NCBI GenBank assembly: GCA_007449985.2
Contig: VIIQ02000020.1
Span: 558,001-622,000 of the forward strand
DNA from: Desmodesmus armatus
Lineage: Eukaryota > Chlorophyta > Chlorophyceae > Sphaeropleales > Scenedesmaceae
Direction of reading: 5' to 3'
Length of the DNA stretch: 64,000 nucleotides
Shown: positions 35,801 through 47,275 of the stretch, piece after piece
How the letters are laid out: the number at the start of each line of letters is the position of its first letter
Numbering within the stretch: the first letter of the stretch is position 1
Translations under genes and position numbers: made by a program
The notes under the pieces: model-generated
What the model saw: the letters and a program-made list of their open reading frames with translations, nothing else
Database searches by the model: none
Told to the model about the DNA's origin: nothing

Positions 35801-36253
35801 CCATCGTTGCGCGGGAGTCCACTGCAATGATGACGCCATGTTCAAAGATAAAGCCTAGGGTGGTGGTGCCGTGACAGGGCTTGACCATCTCAACAACTTC
35901 CCGCTCAAACTGATCCACCTGCAACAAACAACAGCAGCATCATGTGTGTTGCACGATGCAGCGCGCAAAGTGAGGTGGGAGGGCACCTCCAGCCGCATGC
36001 AAAGCATGCAGCGTGATGTGTGCTGTATCCTGGTGGCAGCATGATCATGGCAACAAACAACAGCATGTGCCGGGAAGCTCTGGCTGCGTTTGGCAGCAGC
36101 TGCTGTCGTGCTGTTGCTTACATCCTTGACTGCGGGGAGGGGGAACTGCTGTGCCAGGCCCTCTGAGCTCAGCACGTCCTGCAGGCCCCCTGCCTCTGCG
36201 TGTGTGCTGCTGGCCGCCTTTCCACCATCCAATATGGATAGATCCAGCTTCAT
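32527..36253 (-). CDS. PSMB5: 20S proteasome subunit beta type-5
   Basis: Exons (minus): 36253-36122, 35918-35789, 35190-35084, 34577-34473, 33496-33354, 32936-32845, 32645-32527; all phases agree, 275 residues. Residues 1-61 form the propeptide (start MKLDLSIL). Processing between Gly61 and Thr62 would expose the catalytic Thr of TTTLGFIF; the Asp at mature position 17 is present in [11 protein letters not shown]. Then [84 protein letters not shown] and a complete C-terminus. Chymotrypsin-like core protease subunit. Partial duplicates of exons 4 and 5 lie in intron 4. It shares its upstream region with the divergent OPR gene. Confidence 0.92.
33027..33076 (+). repeat. 25-bp tandem repeat in beta-5 intron 5
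   Basis: CGAAGCAGGGGAGTCTCGATGTAGG occurs twice in a row; related fragments (GTCTCGATGTAGG, TGTAGGGGGTGCATGCGGC) follow to about 33185. Confidence 0.75.
33598..33788 (-). repeat. two partial copies of the start of beta-5 exon 5
   Basis: 33598-33634 and 33753-33788 repeat the acceptor and first codons of exon 33354-33496 ([12 protein letters not shown] and [13 protein letters not shown]) and then diverge. Confidence 0.75.
33874..33929 (-). repeat. dispersed palindromic element, copy 2
   Basis: Reverse-orientation copy of the 16163-16222 element, sharing CTACGGGG, GTTCAGGC, AGCCTGAA and the AGTAA tail with a few changes. Located in beta-5 intron 4. Confidence 0.65.
34134..34395 (-). repeat. 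two partial copies of the end of beta-5 exon 4
   Basis: 34134-34175 and 34351-34395 repeat the last dozen codons ([11 protein letters not shown]) of exon 34473-34577 together with the donor ATG|GTGAG. Confidence 0.8.
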
Positions 36254-36768
36254 GGCTGCCTGCTGCTGTGTAGACGCCCAGAGGGGCTCTGTCCTGACTG
36301 GAACTGGTCTGATCAAGGCCCACAAGTAGCTGGTGGCTACCAACAGCTTACTGGATGGTTACCAACGCAGTATGGTTCTGTATGATGTACTGAGCAAGAC
36401 TGAGGATGCTCAGAAAAGACTCACAAGGCTTCGCGTAAGAACGACGAGACAGAGGGAGTCAAGGGACGTCACCACACATACACATCAATGGTCTGGACGT
36501 GCAAGAGAGTTACGGTTGCACCACACCACGCTCAACGCGGTCCAAAACCTGGACCCTGCAGATCAGATCGCAACATACATCGACATACTCACAGCTGAAG
36601 CCCTCTGCACTCTTGAGGGCTTCTTTCACACACCAAATGTTGTTGGTACCAACCAGTGACTCTCCTACAGTTGCTTGGCTCTAGACACCTTCGGGCTAGC
36701 CTTCGAGCTGCGATCCAGCCTCTTTCTTTCTCAAACCTCTCTCAAACCTTCTGTGGTCAACAGACGGC
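36254..36768. promoter_or_regulatory. bidirectional promoter region, beta-5 / OPR gene
   Basis: 515 bases between divergent start codons. No TATA-like box seen. A plus-strand open frame at about 36360-36659 ends before the OPR start and looks like leader sequence rather than a gene. Confidence 0.4.
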
Positions 36769-39700
36769 ATGCACTCTTTCTCTGCGACCCCTGAGGATCA
36801 GCTATGGCAGCAGCAGCAGCCCCATCATCTGGCAGAACACCTCCAGCAGCTTCAGATGCAAGGTGTCCACCCACCTGGCATGGCACCCCCTGTGCTGCAC
36901 CCTCCTGCAGGCAGTTATGCACTGCAGACACCCAGCACACCGCCTAGCAGCAACTTCATGCATTATGCGCACACCTACGGCAGCCGGGGTGTCATGCTGC
37001 TGCCTCAGCAGCTAGGCAATCCCAGCATAACACCTCCTGGCATCCACCGCAGCAGCAGCAGTACTGGCCCGTCAGCTCAAGCACCCATGCTCCCAGCAGC
37101 TGCTGCATTCAACCCTCAGCACCAGCCAGCCACCGCGCTGCCACCACTGCCACCTTACAGGGTGGCGGTGCCGCAGGCCCTGCAGCCAGAGCAGTTCCAC
37201 CCACAGTATGGCCAGCCAGCCATCCAGCTGCCACAGCCACCATCAGCACAGTACTTGGTGCTGTCACCGCAGTCCCTGCAGCAACAGCCCTACCAACAGG
37301 ACGGCCCAGCCACCCAGCCCCCACCACCATCAGCACAGTACGTGTTGGTTGCAGCACAGGATCTGCAGCAGCAGCAACCCTATCAGCAGTACCAGCAGTA
37401 CCAGCCAGCCACCCAGCCCCCACTGTCATCGGCACAGTACATGGTGGTTGCAGCACAGGATCTGCAGCAACAGCAACCCTACCCACAGTACCAGCAGTAC
37501 CTGCAGCACCAGCATTACCAGCAGCAACAGCAACCCTGGGCCCAGTACCAGCCACACACCCCTTCGCCGCCGCCGCCATCTCATGCGCGGCATGCACAAC
37601 AGCAGCTGCAGCGCACATGCGCCTCCAGCTATGGTGGTGCACAGCAGCAACAGCATGCTAACTCATACAATCAGTACCGCCACCAGACAGCCACCCAGCC
37701 AGCCACAAGTACAGCAGGGCCAGCTGAGGCTGCCGCGGGCAGGTTGGAAGCTGCAGGCACCACAGCAGCAGCAACAGCAGGGGGTGAGCAAAGGCAGCAG
37801 GGCAGGAGTGGGACGTCCAAGGTTAATGCGCCGTTGCTGACAGCCAGGCTGAAAGCTGCCACCAGCACTGAGCAGCTGCTGCAGCTTGTGCAGCAGCATG
37901 CAGCAGACCTCAACCACATTCACATGAGTGCTGCTTACACGCAGGCAGTCAAGCTGTTTGGGCGAGGTGCAGCAACAGCACAGCACCAGGCAACAGCAAC
38001 CCTGCAGCAGCAGTTGCTCTCAGAGCTGCACCAGCTGGCAGTGCAGCTGCAGCAGCAGTTTGGTGCCAGGGGGCTGGCCAACATCATCTGGTCATGTGGC
38101 AAGCTGAGCAGCCCAGCCACAGCCCGGCTGCTGCTGCCGCTGTTGTTGCGGGCCCGCACCCTGCAGCAGACTGAGCCGCAGCATGTGTCCAATGTGCTGT
38201 GGGCTGCTGCAACCTTGAAGCTGCAGCTGAGCACTGATGAGCTGCAGCAGCTGTTGGGCAGGTTGGAAGCAGTGCTGGGAGGTGCCCAACCGCAGCATGT
38301 GTCCAACACCCTGTGGGCTGTGGCAAGCATGGGGCAGCAGGTTCCGCCACTGCAGCAGCAGCAGCTGTTGGGCAGGTTGGGAGCAGTGCTGCCAGATGCT
38401 ACACCGCAGCATGTGTCCAACACCCTGTGGGCTGTTGCCACCATGGGGCAGCAGGTGGCACCACAGCAGCTGCAGCAGTTGTTGGGCAGGCTGGAAGCAG
38501 TGCTGCCAGATGCCAACCCACAGCATGTGTCCAATACCCTGTGGGCAGTGGCAACCATGGGGCAGCAGGTGGCACCACAGCAGCTGCAGCAGTTGTTGGG
38601 CAGGCTGGAAGCAGTGCTGCCAGGTGTCAACTCGCAGGTTGTGGCCAACACCCTGTGGGCTGTTGCCACCATGGGGCAGCAGGTGCCGCCACAGCAGCTG
38701 CGGCAGCTGCTGGGCAGGTTGGAAGCAGTGCTGCCAGGGGCCAAGCCACAGGAGGTGTCCAATACCCTGTGGGCTGTTGCCACCATGAGGCAGACGGTGC
38801 CGCCACAGCAGCTGCAACAGCTTCTGGGCAGGTTGGAAGCGGTGCTGCAAGGTGCCAACCCACAAAATGTGTCCAACACCCTGTGGGCTGTAGCCACCAT
38901 GGGGCAGCAGCTGGCACCACAGCAGCTGCAGTTGGTCCTTGCTGCCTTTCACAGGAGGTTGACAGCTGCCAATGTACAACAGGTGGCAACCATGGTGTGG
39001 GCATGTGGCAAAATGCAGCATCTGCCACTGCAGCTGCTGCAGTCCTTGAACCATACCTCTGAGCAGCTGCAGCAGCTCTTGGCAGCTGCAAAACCACAGG
39101 AGCTGGCCAACATGGTCTGGGCATGTGGTGAGCTGGGGTATGCGGCGCAGCTGCTGCCAGGCGCGCTCCTGCAGCGGGCAGTCCACCTGCTGCAGGATGT
39201 GGGCACAGGCTTCTTCAAGTCACAGGAGTTGTGCATCCTCTGCTGGTCAGCAGCAGTGCTGGACCTGCAGCAGTGTGTGCCGCAGGTGCTGCTGCTAGCA
39301 GCTGGTGCCAGTCAGTTGTTCAGCACGGCCAGTGATGAGGATTTTCAGCAGCTGCATCAGGTGCACCTGTGGCTGCTGGACAGTCAGCTGCCCACACCTG
39401 GTCAGGGGCTGTTGGGTGTGCTGACCCAGCAGCAGTTGGAGCAGTGCAGGGACAGCTGGGAGCAGCAGCTGACAGCGGTGGCTCAGCAGCAATCATCCCG
39501 TCTGCAGCAGTCTGTGTATGAGGCAATGCTGCATCTGCCACCTGGCATCTTGCAGCAGCAGCCGCAGCCAGAGCAGCACACAGCTAACAGGGCATGTCTT
39601 ATCGACATTGCTGCTGTGACAGCCTCAGGGATCAAGCTGGCAATAGAGGTGGAGGGCCCCCACCACTATGTGCAGCCTGGCAACACCCTTACAGGCCCTA

Positions 39701-39837
39701 CCCTGTTCAGGAACCGCGCGCTGGCAGCTCGGGGCTTTGCACTTATCAGCGTCCCTTACTGGGAGTGGGACTTGCTGCACAGCGCACAGGAGCGGCAGCA
39801 GTATCTGCTGGGCAAGATGAGCAGCCTGGGAGGTTAA
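36769..39837 (+). CDS. OPR-like repeat protein with C-terminal RAP domain
   Basis: Single uninterrupted exon, 1022 residues. Residues 1-370 are Gln/Pro-rich with near-repeats of PATQPP-SAQY-VVAAQDLQQQQPY. From about 436 to 795 lie roughly ten 38-residue repeats of the form VSNTLWAVATMGQQ-PPQQLQQLLGRLEAVL, ending with LANMVWACGELGY. These match octotricopeptide (OPR) type helical repeats. A RAP domain follows at about 945-1015 (IDIAAVTASGIKLAIEVEG, PHHY, RGFALISVPYWEW). Algal OPR/RAP proteins bind organelle RNAs and control chloroplast or mitochondrial transcript stability, splicing or translation; that is the inferred role. The N-terminus is not a clear transit peptide. It is intronless among intron-rich neighbours. 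Confidence 0.85.
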   Translation: MHSFSATPEDQLWQQQQPHHLAEHLQQLQMQGVHPPGMAPPVLHPPAGSYALQTPSTPPSSNFMHYAHTYGSRGVMLLPQQLGNPSITPPGIHRSSSSTGPSAQAPMLPAAAAFNPQHQPATALPPLPPYRVAVPQALQPEQFHPQYGQPAIQLPQPPSAQYLVLSPQSLQQQPYQQDGPATQPPPPSAQYVLVAAQDLQQQQPYQQYQQYQPATQPPLSSAQYMVVAAQDLQQQQPYPQYQQYLQHQHYQQQQQPWAQYQPHTPSPPPPSHARHAQQQLQRTCASSYGGAQQQQHANSYNQYRHQTATQPATSTAGPAEAAAGRLEAAGTTAAATAGGEQRQQGRSGTSKVNAPLLTARLKAATSTEQLLQLVQQHAADLNHIHMSAAYTQAVKLFGRGAATAQHQATATLQQQLLSELHQLAVQLQQQFGARGLANIIWSCGKLSSPATARLLLPLLLRARTLQQTEPQHVSNVLWAAATLKLQLSTDELQQLLGRLEAVLGGAQPQHVSNTLWAVASMGQQVPPLQQQQLLGRLGAVLPDATPQHVSNTLWAVATMGQQVAPQQLQQLLGRLEAVLPDANPQHVSNTLWAVATMGQQVAPQQLQQLLGRLEAVLPGVNSQVVANTLWAVATMGQQVPPQQLRQLLGRLEAVLPGAKPQEVSNTLWAVATMRQTVPPQQLQQLLGRLEAVLQGANPQNVSNTLWAVATMGQQLAPQQLQLVLAAFHRRLTAANVQQVATMVWACGKMQHLPLQLLQSLNHTSEQLQQLLAAAKPQELANMVWACGELGYAAQLLPGALLQRAVHLLQDVGTGFFKSQELCILCWSAAVLDLQQCVPQVLLLAAGASQLFSTASDEDFQQLHQVHLWLLDSQLPTPGQGLLGVLTQQQLEQCRDSWEQQLTAVAQQQSSRLQQSVYEAMLHLPPGILQQQPQPEQHTANRACLIDIAAVTASGIKLAIEVEGPHHYVQPGNTLTGPTLFRNRALAARGFALISVPYWEWDLLHSAQERQQYLLGKMSSLGG
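38074..39145 (+). repeat. 114-bp coding tandem repeats of the OPR array
   Basis: The middle six units are also very similar at DNA level (TCCAACACCCTGTGGGCTGT and CAGCAGCTGCAGCAGTTGTT blocks recur), implying recent unit duplication or gene conversion. Outer units are diverged. Confidence 0.85.
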
Positions 39838-40207
39838 GGGGTGCGCTGCCTGTCTTTCCATGGGAGGGCGGTGTGCATGGCGCAACAGCTTCACATTGCT
39901 GAACGGAATCATTGGTGGTTGCATCTGTGGGTCATGTTGATGCCGTCAAGCTGCTGGTTGTGCACTAGTGGCACGAAGGTAAATTAGGGTAAAGCCCGAT
40001 AATGTTAACCAGTGCAATTTCGACATATTGTCGATCATACATTCTTGTACTTTTGACCTGAAGTCGATTTTACAGGCCACCAGCAAACTCAACAACCCAG
40101 ATCAACAGCACAGTCTGCCAGGCACACAGCCGCTGTTTCCTGTGCCTGATATGGCCCCCACGTGTGATTCCGCACTATCGCAATAGAGATCAACGTAGAT
40201 AGCAGCC
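39838..40207. other. intergenic between OPR gene and KDZ transposase
   Basis: 3' flank of the OPR gene and presumed left end of the KDZ element. No TGTAA close to the stop and no terminal inverted repeat that I could identify by eye. Confidence 0.3.
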
Positions 40208-43200
40208 ATGGATGATGATGAGCAGCTCTGCTTTGCAGATGTAGAGGATGATGAGGATGAAGCTGACATAAGGCCAGAGCTACTACAGGAGTACAGGCAC
40301 CTGTATGCACAGCACAGGGAGGACAGGCAACAGCATGAGGAAGAAGTGCTCCAGTCGAGGGCCAGACACAGTGTAGCAACAGGCCCAGGCAGGGGGCGTG
40401 CAGCCCCACGGCGTGCTGCTGGTGAACCAGCTCAGTCACAGCGCAGGCAGCGTCGGCGGTACACAAGCAGCCTTGCAGATGCAGCAGGCAGTCACACCTT
40501 TGGGGCTGTTGGTGAAGAGGCCATGGATGCTGCTGAAGTGCCACAGGGGCTAGAAGCAGAGGACGATGTGATAGATGTACAGCGCTTTGTAGCACAGCTA
40601 GCTGCAGAGGCAGCAGCAGCAGCAGCAGAAACTGAACCAGGCTTTGTGTCAGAGGGAGAAGAGCCCAGTGAATGGAGCCAACGCAGTGCGCGTGCAGAAG
40701 CAGGATGGCGTCAGCAAGCACCACTCCTGGGTGCAGCGGTGCTGCAGGCGGCAGCTGCGCCGGACCCCCAGCAGATCTGCAGTGTGTGTAGCACAGAGCA
40801 AGGGTGCACAGTGCGGTATGTGTGGAGCCAACCAGTTGCTTACATGTTTGCATGCGGAAGCAGCAGCCAGGCGTCAACAGCTACGCAGTCCATCGTGAGG
40901 CATGTGCTGAGTATGCACCCTACAGTCATTCTCTTGTGTGTCTGTTGTCTGCAGGTGTTGGTCTTGCTCACCAGCTGCAGGGTGTGCTCTGCTGTGTAGT
41001 GCTTGCGACCAGGCAGCACATCAGCACCTGCACCTGCACAAACGGCAGCAGTATGAGGACAGCTGCTGGAAGGAGATGCCAAGGGCTGACCCTGTGGCGG
41101 GTGGGTCGTGGTTGCTGCTGGTCAGCACACATTGGTGTGCTGCGACATCCTGTAACTGAATGCTTGTGCGCGCTGCAGGTTACTTCCTGTGCATACCCGG
41201 CGAGTGCCGACACTGCCACGGCACCGACATTGGCAGCGCAGCAGTGAGGACGCAGGCCATGGACTACATCACCAGGGGTGCGCAACCAGCATTATGCATC
41301 CTTTGCAACTGCTTGTGCCTGCTGCCTAGTGACGTAGCATCCAGGCCCACCCAAACTCTTGCATGGGGTTACTATGTGTGGATGTTCTGGCCGCAGATGG
41401 AGTGGTGCAGGCCAAGCGGGCTGCGTTCCAGTGCCTCAACCCAACTTGCGGCAAACATGTCTGGCAGCGGCCTCAGGACTTCATCAGCATGGGGGCTTGG
41501 CCAGCATCGCTGGATTACGACCACTGCAGGTAAAGGCGCCGTCTAACATAGCACCTGGAGTGCTTGCCGTCAAGGTGCGGCGTAGCATTGGACGTCGCTC
41601 AAGGGTGTACTGTAATGCCGCAGGACCATCGTGGCTCAAGACGTCCTGCAGCTGTACGACTGCTTGAAGCTCAGCAGCCCTACACTGTCCTTGGCTGCTT
41701 TCTGCAAGGCAATCTCAGAGTCGGCATGGCGCAACAATCTGCAGCAGGTCGGTGATCGGCTTTGGGAGGGGGTGTGCGGCCCCGCGGGGGGGGGGGGGGA
41801 GATCAGCTTTCGCTCCATCCGCATTTCACTAGCACACCGGCACTGCTTGGCTGTGCGCACCATCAACCAACCTAGGGCTGCAATAGATGTTGGCGCCAAG
41901 ACAACCCAGGGTGCTGTGCTTGTTGCATGCTGCAGCCGTTGCGCGCCATCAGCACCAGCGCCTTCAGCCGCGCTGCTACTGAGTTCAGCAACTGTCAGCT
42001 GGACCTGCGGCTGGGCATGCAGCTCCTGGATGACCTGGTGTGCCCTGCATGCAGTGGTGGCAACTGTGCATACCACATTGACGGCAACATGAAGCTCTTC
42101 ATCTGGCAGCGGCAACGGGAGTTGTGGCGAGCTCCACACTCTCAGCTGTTCTTTGCTGACGATGGGGATGTGCAGCTGACAATCCAAGCTGTGGATTGGG
42201 CCAGAGTAAGCAGGCCGCAAATGGGTGGGATGTCATAGGGGGTGTGCATGCTATGTCCTGTGGACTGTGTTTTAGGTCGTGCATGCAGCCGCTTGTCTGG
42301 GTACGACGTTCTGGATACAGTATGGCAGCTCCCCACGCCCAGCTGTGGCTGCTACCAACTTGCCTGTGTGTGCCGCGTGATTCCCGTAGGGCGAGGGCAG
42401 GCCTGGATCTGCAAACCCTTCAGAGCGTGAGGACAGAACCTGCAACGGCGTCTGGGCGGCGGCAGGCGATGGGCAGCAGCGGCGCCAGAGCAAGCAAGCA
42501 GTGACTGGGCGTGTCGTCGGTGGGTAACGTCACCGTCGCACAACATTCTTTGGTTCTTGTAGCATGTCTCAAGCAGTGACACACACGTGCCTGCAGCACA
42601 CCCAATAGCACAAGCAGATGCAGTGCAATTGCTGGTAAGCTATGTGCTGCTGTTAAGTTTTGTGATCTGTCTTTCTGCCGACGTCTGTGCTTTGCCCCCA
42701 CAGCTGTGGATGCCCGCCATGGCATGCCTCGGAAGGGTGTCAGCCTTGTTGGCAGCGGCGAGCGGTACGGCTACGCTCTGCACCTCCTGGCCTACTACTT
42801 GAAGGACTGCAAGCAGCTGCACATTGACATCATGTGCAAGTGGGGCCCTTGGCTGCGCAGGGTAGTGGAGAGCCTGTCTGATGCGCCACCGATTGATACA
42901 CCCCCAGAGGTTGCAGCACGCATCGCTGAGCTGAAACAGCTTGCAGCGGACGCAGGCAACTTCCACGCCCTGCGCACGGTGTTGTCCCACGCACACGGCA
43001 ATCTGCATGCGCTCAACTGCCAGGTCGGTCATGCGACTGCAGGGTTTTCATGGCTTTGCCTTACCGCATTCCATCGGCAGCCCCCAGCGCACTTGACAGT
43101 TTCGGACATACCTGCATGGTTGAATGTCTGCAGCTCTCAGATCATGCCTGAACTGCAAGGGCACATGCTAGGGGTCCCACCTTCAGCGCGGTGCTCACAA

Positions 43201-45733
43201 CCTGCTTCCTGCTCTTTCAGATCCTCTGGCAGCCTGGCTGGACGGAGCAGTGCGCAAAAACCCTGGGTGAAGAGGCAGAGCAGTTCTTTGCCTACTGGGC
43301 CAAGTTCTCGAACACTACTCGCAACCAGAGCCTTGCAGGTGGGAACACAAGCCAGGCGTGGGCACAGCCGTGGAGTGTCAGTTGCTGCATGGTGCCTTCA
43401 GCAGCTGGTGCAGTACAAGGTGTTTTTAAGTACGTTGTTTTTTGACCTCCCTGCTGTCATGACCGTGCAGGTGCTGTGGACCAGCTCACGCATGCAGCTG
43501 TCCACTTTGGCTGGGACAAGGTGCGCGGCCAAGCAAAGCAGCTCGTGAAGCGCCTCATCAAGTTCCAGGGGCTGCTGCCAGAAGCAGAGAGCAATCTGGC
43601 TAAGCAGCTTCAGCTGCTTACAAGCACACCCGCTGAGGAGAAGCCTGCTTTGGTCTGCAGGATGCGGCAGGATTTGCAGGAGCTTGCAACCAGTGAGTCT
43701 GGTGTGGGTGCTACAGTTGGGTGGAGCGACACACAACATGTTTGTAGTGATGTAGCATGCACATCCTGCGGCAGCACGTATTGTTCGTGGCAAGTACACC
43801 AAGCCTCAAACGCGGTTGTCGGTCCCCCCTTCACTAGACAGCACGGCAGTGCAGCAATGAAAGGTGTGATGTCCTGTCTGCTGGCCTGCTGCCCACAGGT
43901 GAGGTCAGCACTTCCCGTGATGGCAACAAGAAGCTGCTGGAGAAGTACAGCGCAGCCGTGAGTTTGAGGGAAGCGCATGACATGCGGGCAGCTATCAGCT
44001 CTTCAATGGCGGCGTTGGGCTTGCAGACGCAGCGCCTTGCAGCTGTGCGCATCATGGCTGGGTTGACTGACGCCAGGGTGGCAGCACTACACGACATCAC
44101 CAACAAGCTCTTTGAGTCAGCAGCTGCGAGCAGGTGGGCAACTGTTGCTGCCATGGCATCTAGTCTGCAGTTCTGCAGGGTTGGCCAGTGCAGTGACTTT
44201 TTCCACTGTCGCGGAGCATGTCTGCTCAGCCGCCTTGGCCGTTGAAGCGCTTTTATGCAACACAACAAGGGTTGCTTGCAAACACGCTTGCTGCGGGTTG
44301 ACTTTGCAGTGACGAAGCGGAGGAAGCTGGTAACATCATCAGGGACCAGTTTACGCCAGCCCTGGATGCCAGCATTGTGCGCTTGCAGAATGTCATGGAG
44401 GGCCTCTGCCATGACTTGAAGAAGCAGGAACGCAAGCGGGAGGCCCCTGCAGGTGGGTTCTGGGTGCCCCTCATCAACACGCAGCCAGTTGCTTCAAGTG
44501 CGGAATGCAACATCAGTCAAGGCAGCCTAGCCATCGCATGTCTTCATGTGGTGGCATGCAACATCATGGTGCCATGCCACAACCCGCTTCATGATGTTCT
44601 TGCTGCTAGGCCACGGTATGTCACCTGAAGAAGTTGAACGCTACGCCATGTTGTCTACTGATGTGTTGTTGGCTTGGGAGGCCGCCAGCCCAGGCTTTGT
44701 AGTGTTCTACAATTGCGCAGCACTGAGTTGGTCTGGTGTGTCATACTGGCACCTGGATAGACGTGTTGCTACGTGCACAAAGAGCCTGCTGGAAACATGT
44801 GTACTAAGAAAGACAATGATGCTGTTGTCGCCACTTGCTTCCTCACGCAGCGCTGCCCAAGGAGCGCCAGCGCCACAACAAGAAGTGCAAGGAGCTGGTA
44901 GCCACTCTTGCGCAGCGGGTGGAGCAGTACAACACACTGGTGCTGGAGTACAACAGAGGCCTTCCTGCAGGCCCAGCCAATGGTGTTCGCTCGACAACCA
45001 ACGTGGAGGATGTCCGCAAGCAGCAGTTCTGCTGGGTCAATGAGTACTCATGTAAGCTTTTTGCTTGTTTCCTTGGGATGGGGGGGCTGGGTCAGCTAGC
45101 ACGTGCTGAGGTTTTGAGGGACTTCAGCCACGTCCTGATGATTGGTGCAATAGACTGTCATCAGGCATGCCTAGCAGATAGTTGCTCATGTCAGGTTGCT
45201 AAGATGCTGACACATTCAACACCTGTGTTGTTCGCTGTGCAGTGCAACAAGGCAGTGCGTTGCGCATCTACGGCGTTGCGCGTGCCATGGAGGTGTGTGA
45301 GGCTGACAACGAGGTTGCGCGCATTAAGGAGGAGCTCACCTTGCTGCCTCAGGAGATGCGGGCGTACTTGAGCTACCACACAGGCCTTCTGCAGCGGCTG
45401 CAGCAGCTGCAGCTTGCGCTGGCAGGTGGCAACACAGCTGAGCAGTTGCAGGCAGCAGGCTACACAGCGTTGCAGGGCTCAGGCAGGTACCAGCCGAGTG
45501 TGCAAGCTGTGGAGCTGAGCGGTAGCTTGCGCAGTGGGGCCATGGTGTTTGTGGGTTTGGCACTGACTGAGGTGCGTCAGCGCCTGGCTGATGCTTCCAA
45601 GCAGCTGCAGTTAGTTGGTGTGGCTGTCGAGCAGCTGGGTGATGAGTTTGGGCGCTCTGGGGAGGCAGCAGATGTAGACAGCGAGGATGGTGACCTGCCA
45701 CCACCTGTGGCGTCTGATGATGGTGATGGTTGA
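40208..45733 (+). CDS. KDZ (Kyakuja-Dileera-Zisupton) transposase, multi-exon
   Basis: Exons: 40208-40815, 40955-41100, 41179-41277, 41397-41529, 41624-41747, 41936-42205, an unresolved part 42206-42703, then 42704-43023, 43221-43338, 43471-43692, 43899-44133, 44310-44452, 44851-45051, 45243-45733. Phases agree outside the unresolved part. An acidic and basic N-terminus leads to a B-box-like zinc cluster across exons 1-2 (CSVC, CWSC, LCSACDQAAHQHLHLHKR). Then CRHCHG, LNPTCGK, CPACSGG-CAYHIDGNMKLF (presumed first catalytic Asp), GERYGYALHLLAYYL, IDIMCKWGPWLRR (second Asp region), AHGNLHALNCQ and the Glu-rich GEEAEQFFAYW. This is the KDZ order. The helical C-terminus is Gln/Leu-rich with an acidic end. 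It catalyses element excision and insertion if active. Confidence 0.72.
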
Positions 45734-46540
45734 GAATCGTGGTGGTATTTTGGGTCGGGCATTTTGGTGTGTGGGTTGCTTCTTTCCCCGTCTCAAGATG
45801 AAGCGGTTGTTGTGCAGGCAACAAGTTGCGATTGGCTTGTGCTGACTGTGAGAAGTGTGCACATGGGAGCAAGTAGGGTCGTGCTAAAAGCGGCAGCTGA
45901 TGCACTGCAGTGAGCAGCTGCACCGGTCAGCTAGGCTGGTGGCGCGGCGAGCAGGGTGCCAAAGTTGCGTGCTTGCGTGCGCGATTGGCAAATCGTGTGC
46001 TCGAAAGCCACATGTTGCTGCTGTGATGCGATGCTCCAGGGTAAGGGCATTCACTGCGCATGAGTATGTCAATGCTGTGTGAAGGTGTAACCCTAGGTGT
46101 TACAAGAGCATCAAGTGCACCAAACTGGCATGTTGCTGACTGCGCATCCCAGAGTTGGCCTTGTGAGTACCAGGCATCCACACCAAGAATTGCAGCAAGC
46201 ATGATGCATGCATCAATGTGCAGGTGGTATCTTGATTCAGTGCATGCTGGGTGGTCAGGAGGGGCAGTGGCGTACCATGTTCACAAGTATGCAAGCAATA
46301 CAAGCAGCAGCAACCCGCCCCGACAGTTGCCGTTGAAAAACACTCCTGCTGTTGTGCTGCACGAGGGGCCAGACAACCACCAAACAACGATTGGCTTGTC
46401 TGATACTGTGATGACACTACACACCACTAGGGCCATGCAAAGCCAGTTGTTCCCTACAACAGCCAATGTACTGAATTAGTCAATTGAAGCATCAAACCGG
46501 CCTCAACACAGCCACTGACACAGGCGCAGCACAGCACTCC
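45734..46540. other. 3' flank of the KDZ gene
   Basis: A TGTAA at 46086-46090 could be the poly(A) signal, 353 bases after the stop. No coding sequence recognised. Confidence 0.3.
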
Positions 46541-47244
46541 ACCTCGAGGCCACAGCCGCAGTGCGCGCGAAGCATGACACAGTCAGCAGGGATGTGCAAG
46601 CTGTTACTGGAGGCAGCAGGCCACAGCAAAGGCCAGACAGCATGTGACTCACAGTGGCACTGTACTGACCCCCCCCCCCCCCCACCACCACCTCTCTCAC
46701 CGTGGCACACACACACACACGCCTTCCCGCATGTTGCAGAGACGATGGCGGCCACTCCAGCGGGTTTTCAGGGATGCCTCCCCCTACAGTATCTGGGTAT
46801 ATGGTTCAAGGAATGGGGCTGTGGGGTTGGCAGGCTTGACAGACATGTTACCGGCTGACTGTGACTCTCATGAGCCGCACATGCGGTAGTTGAGGTGCGG
46901 CACAGTTTCAAGCACATCGCGCCAAGCGGCATGTCTCCCCTGTGTTTCAAAGGCTCAAACTAACACTCATATCAAGCATTCTGCATCATATGATGCCCAG
47001 GCAGTGATTCCTATCACTGGAGCTGCCCATTTCCACACTCAACTCACATTGGGTGAAAAAGTCAATTTCCCTTGTTGGAGCCCCCCAAAGCCCACCCTCG
47101 AGGCCACAGCCGCAGTGCGCGCGAAGCATGACACAGTCAGCAGGGATATGCAAGTTGTTACTGGAGGCAGCAGGCCACAGCAAAGGCCAGACAGCATGTG
47201 ACTCACAGTGGCACTGTACTGACCCCCCCCACCACCACCACCAC

Positions 47245-47275
<31 letters not shown>

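Noticed and set aside
37935..39186. Long minus-strand open frames of 321 and 364 codons opposite the OPR array
   Set aside because: They are mirror frames created by the 114-bp coding repeats on the plus strand; their products are Cys/Ser- or Gln-rich repeats without motifs.
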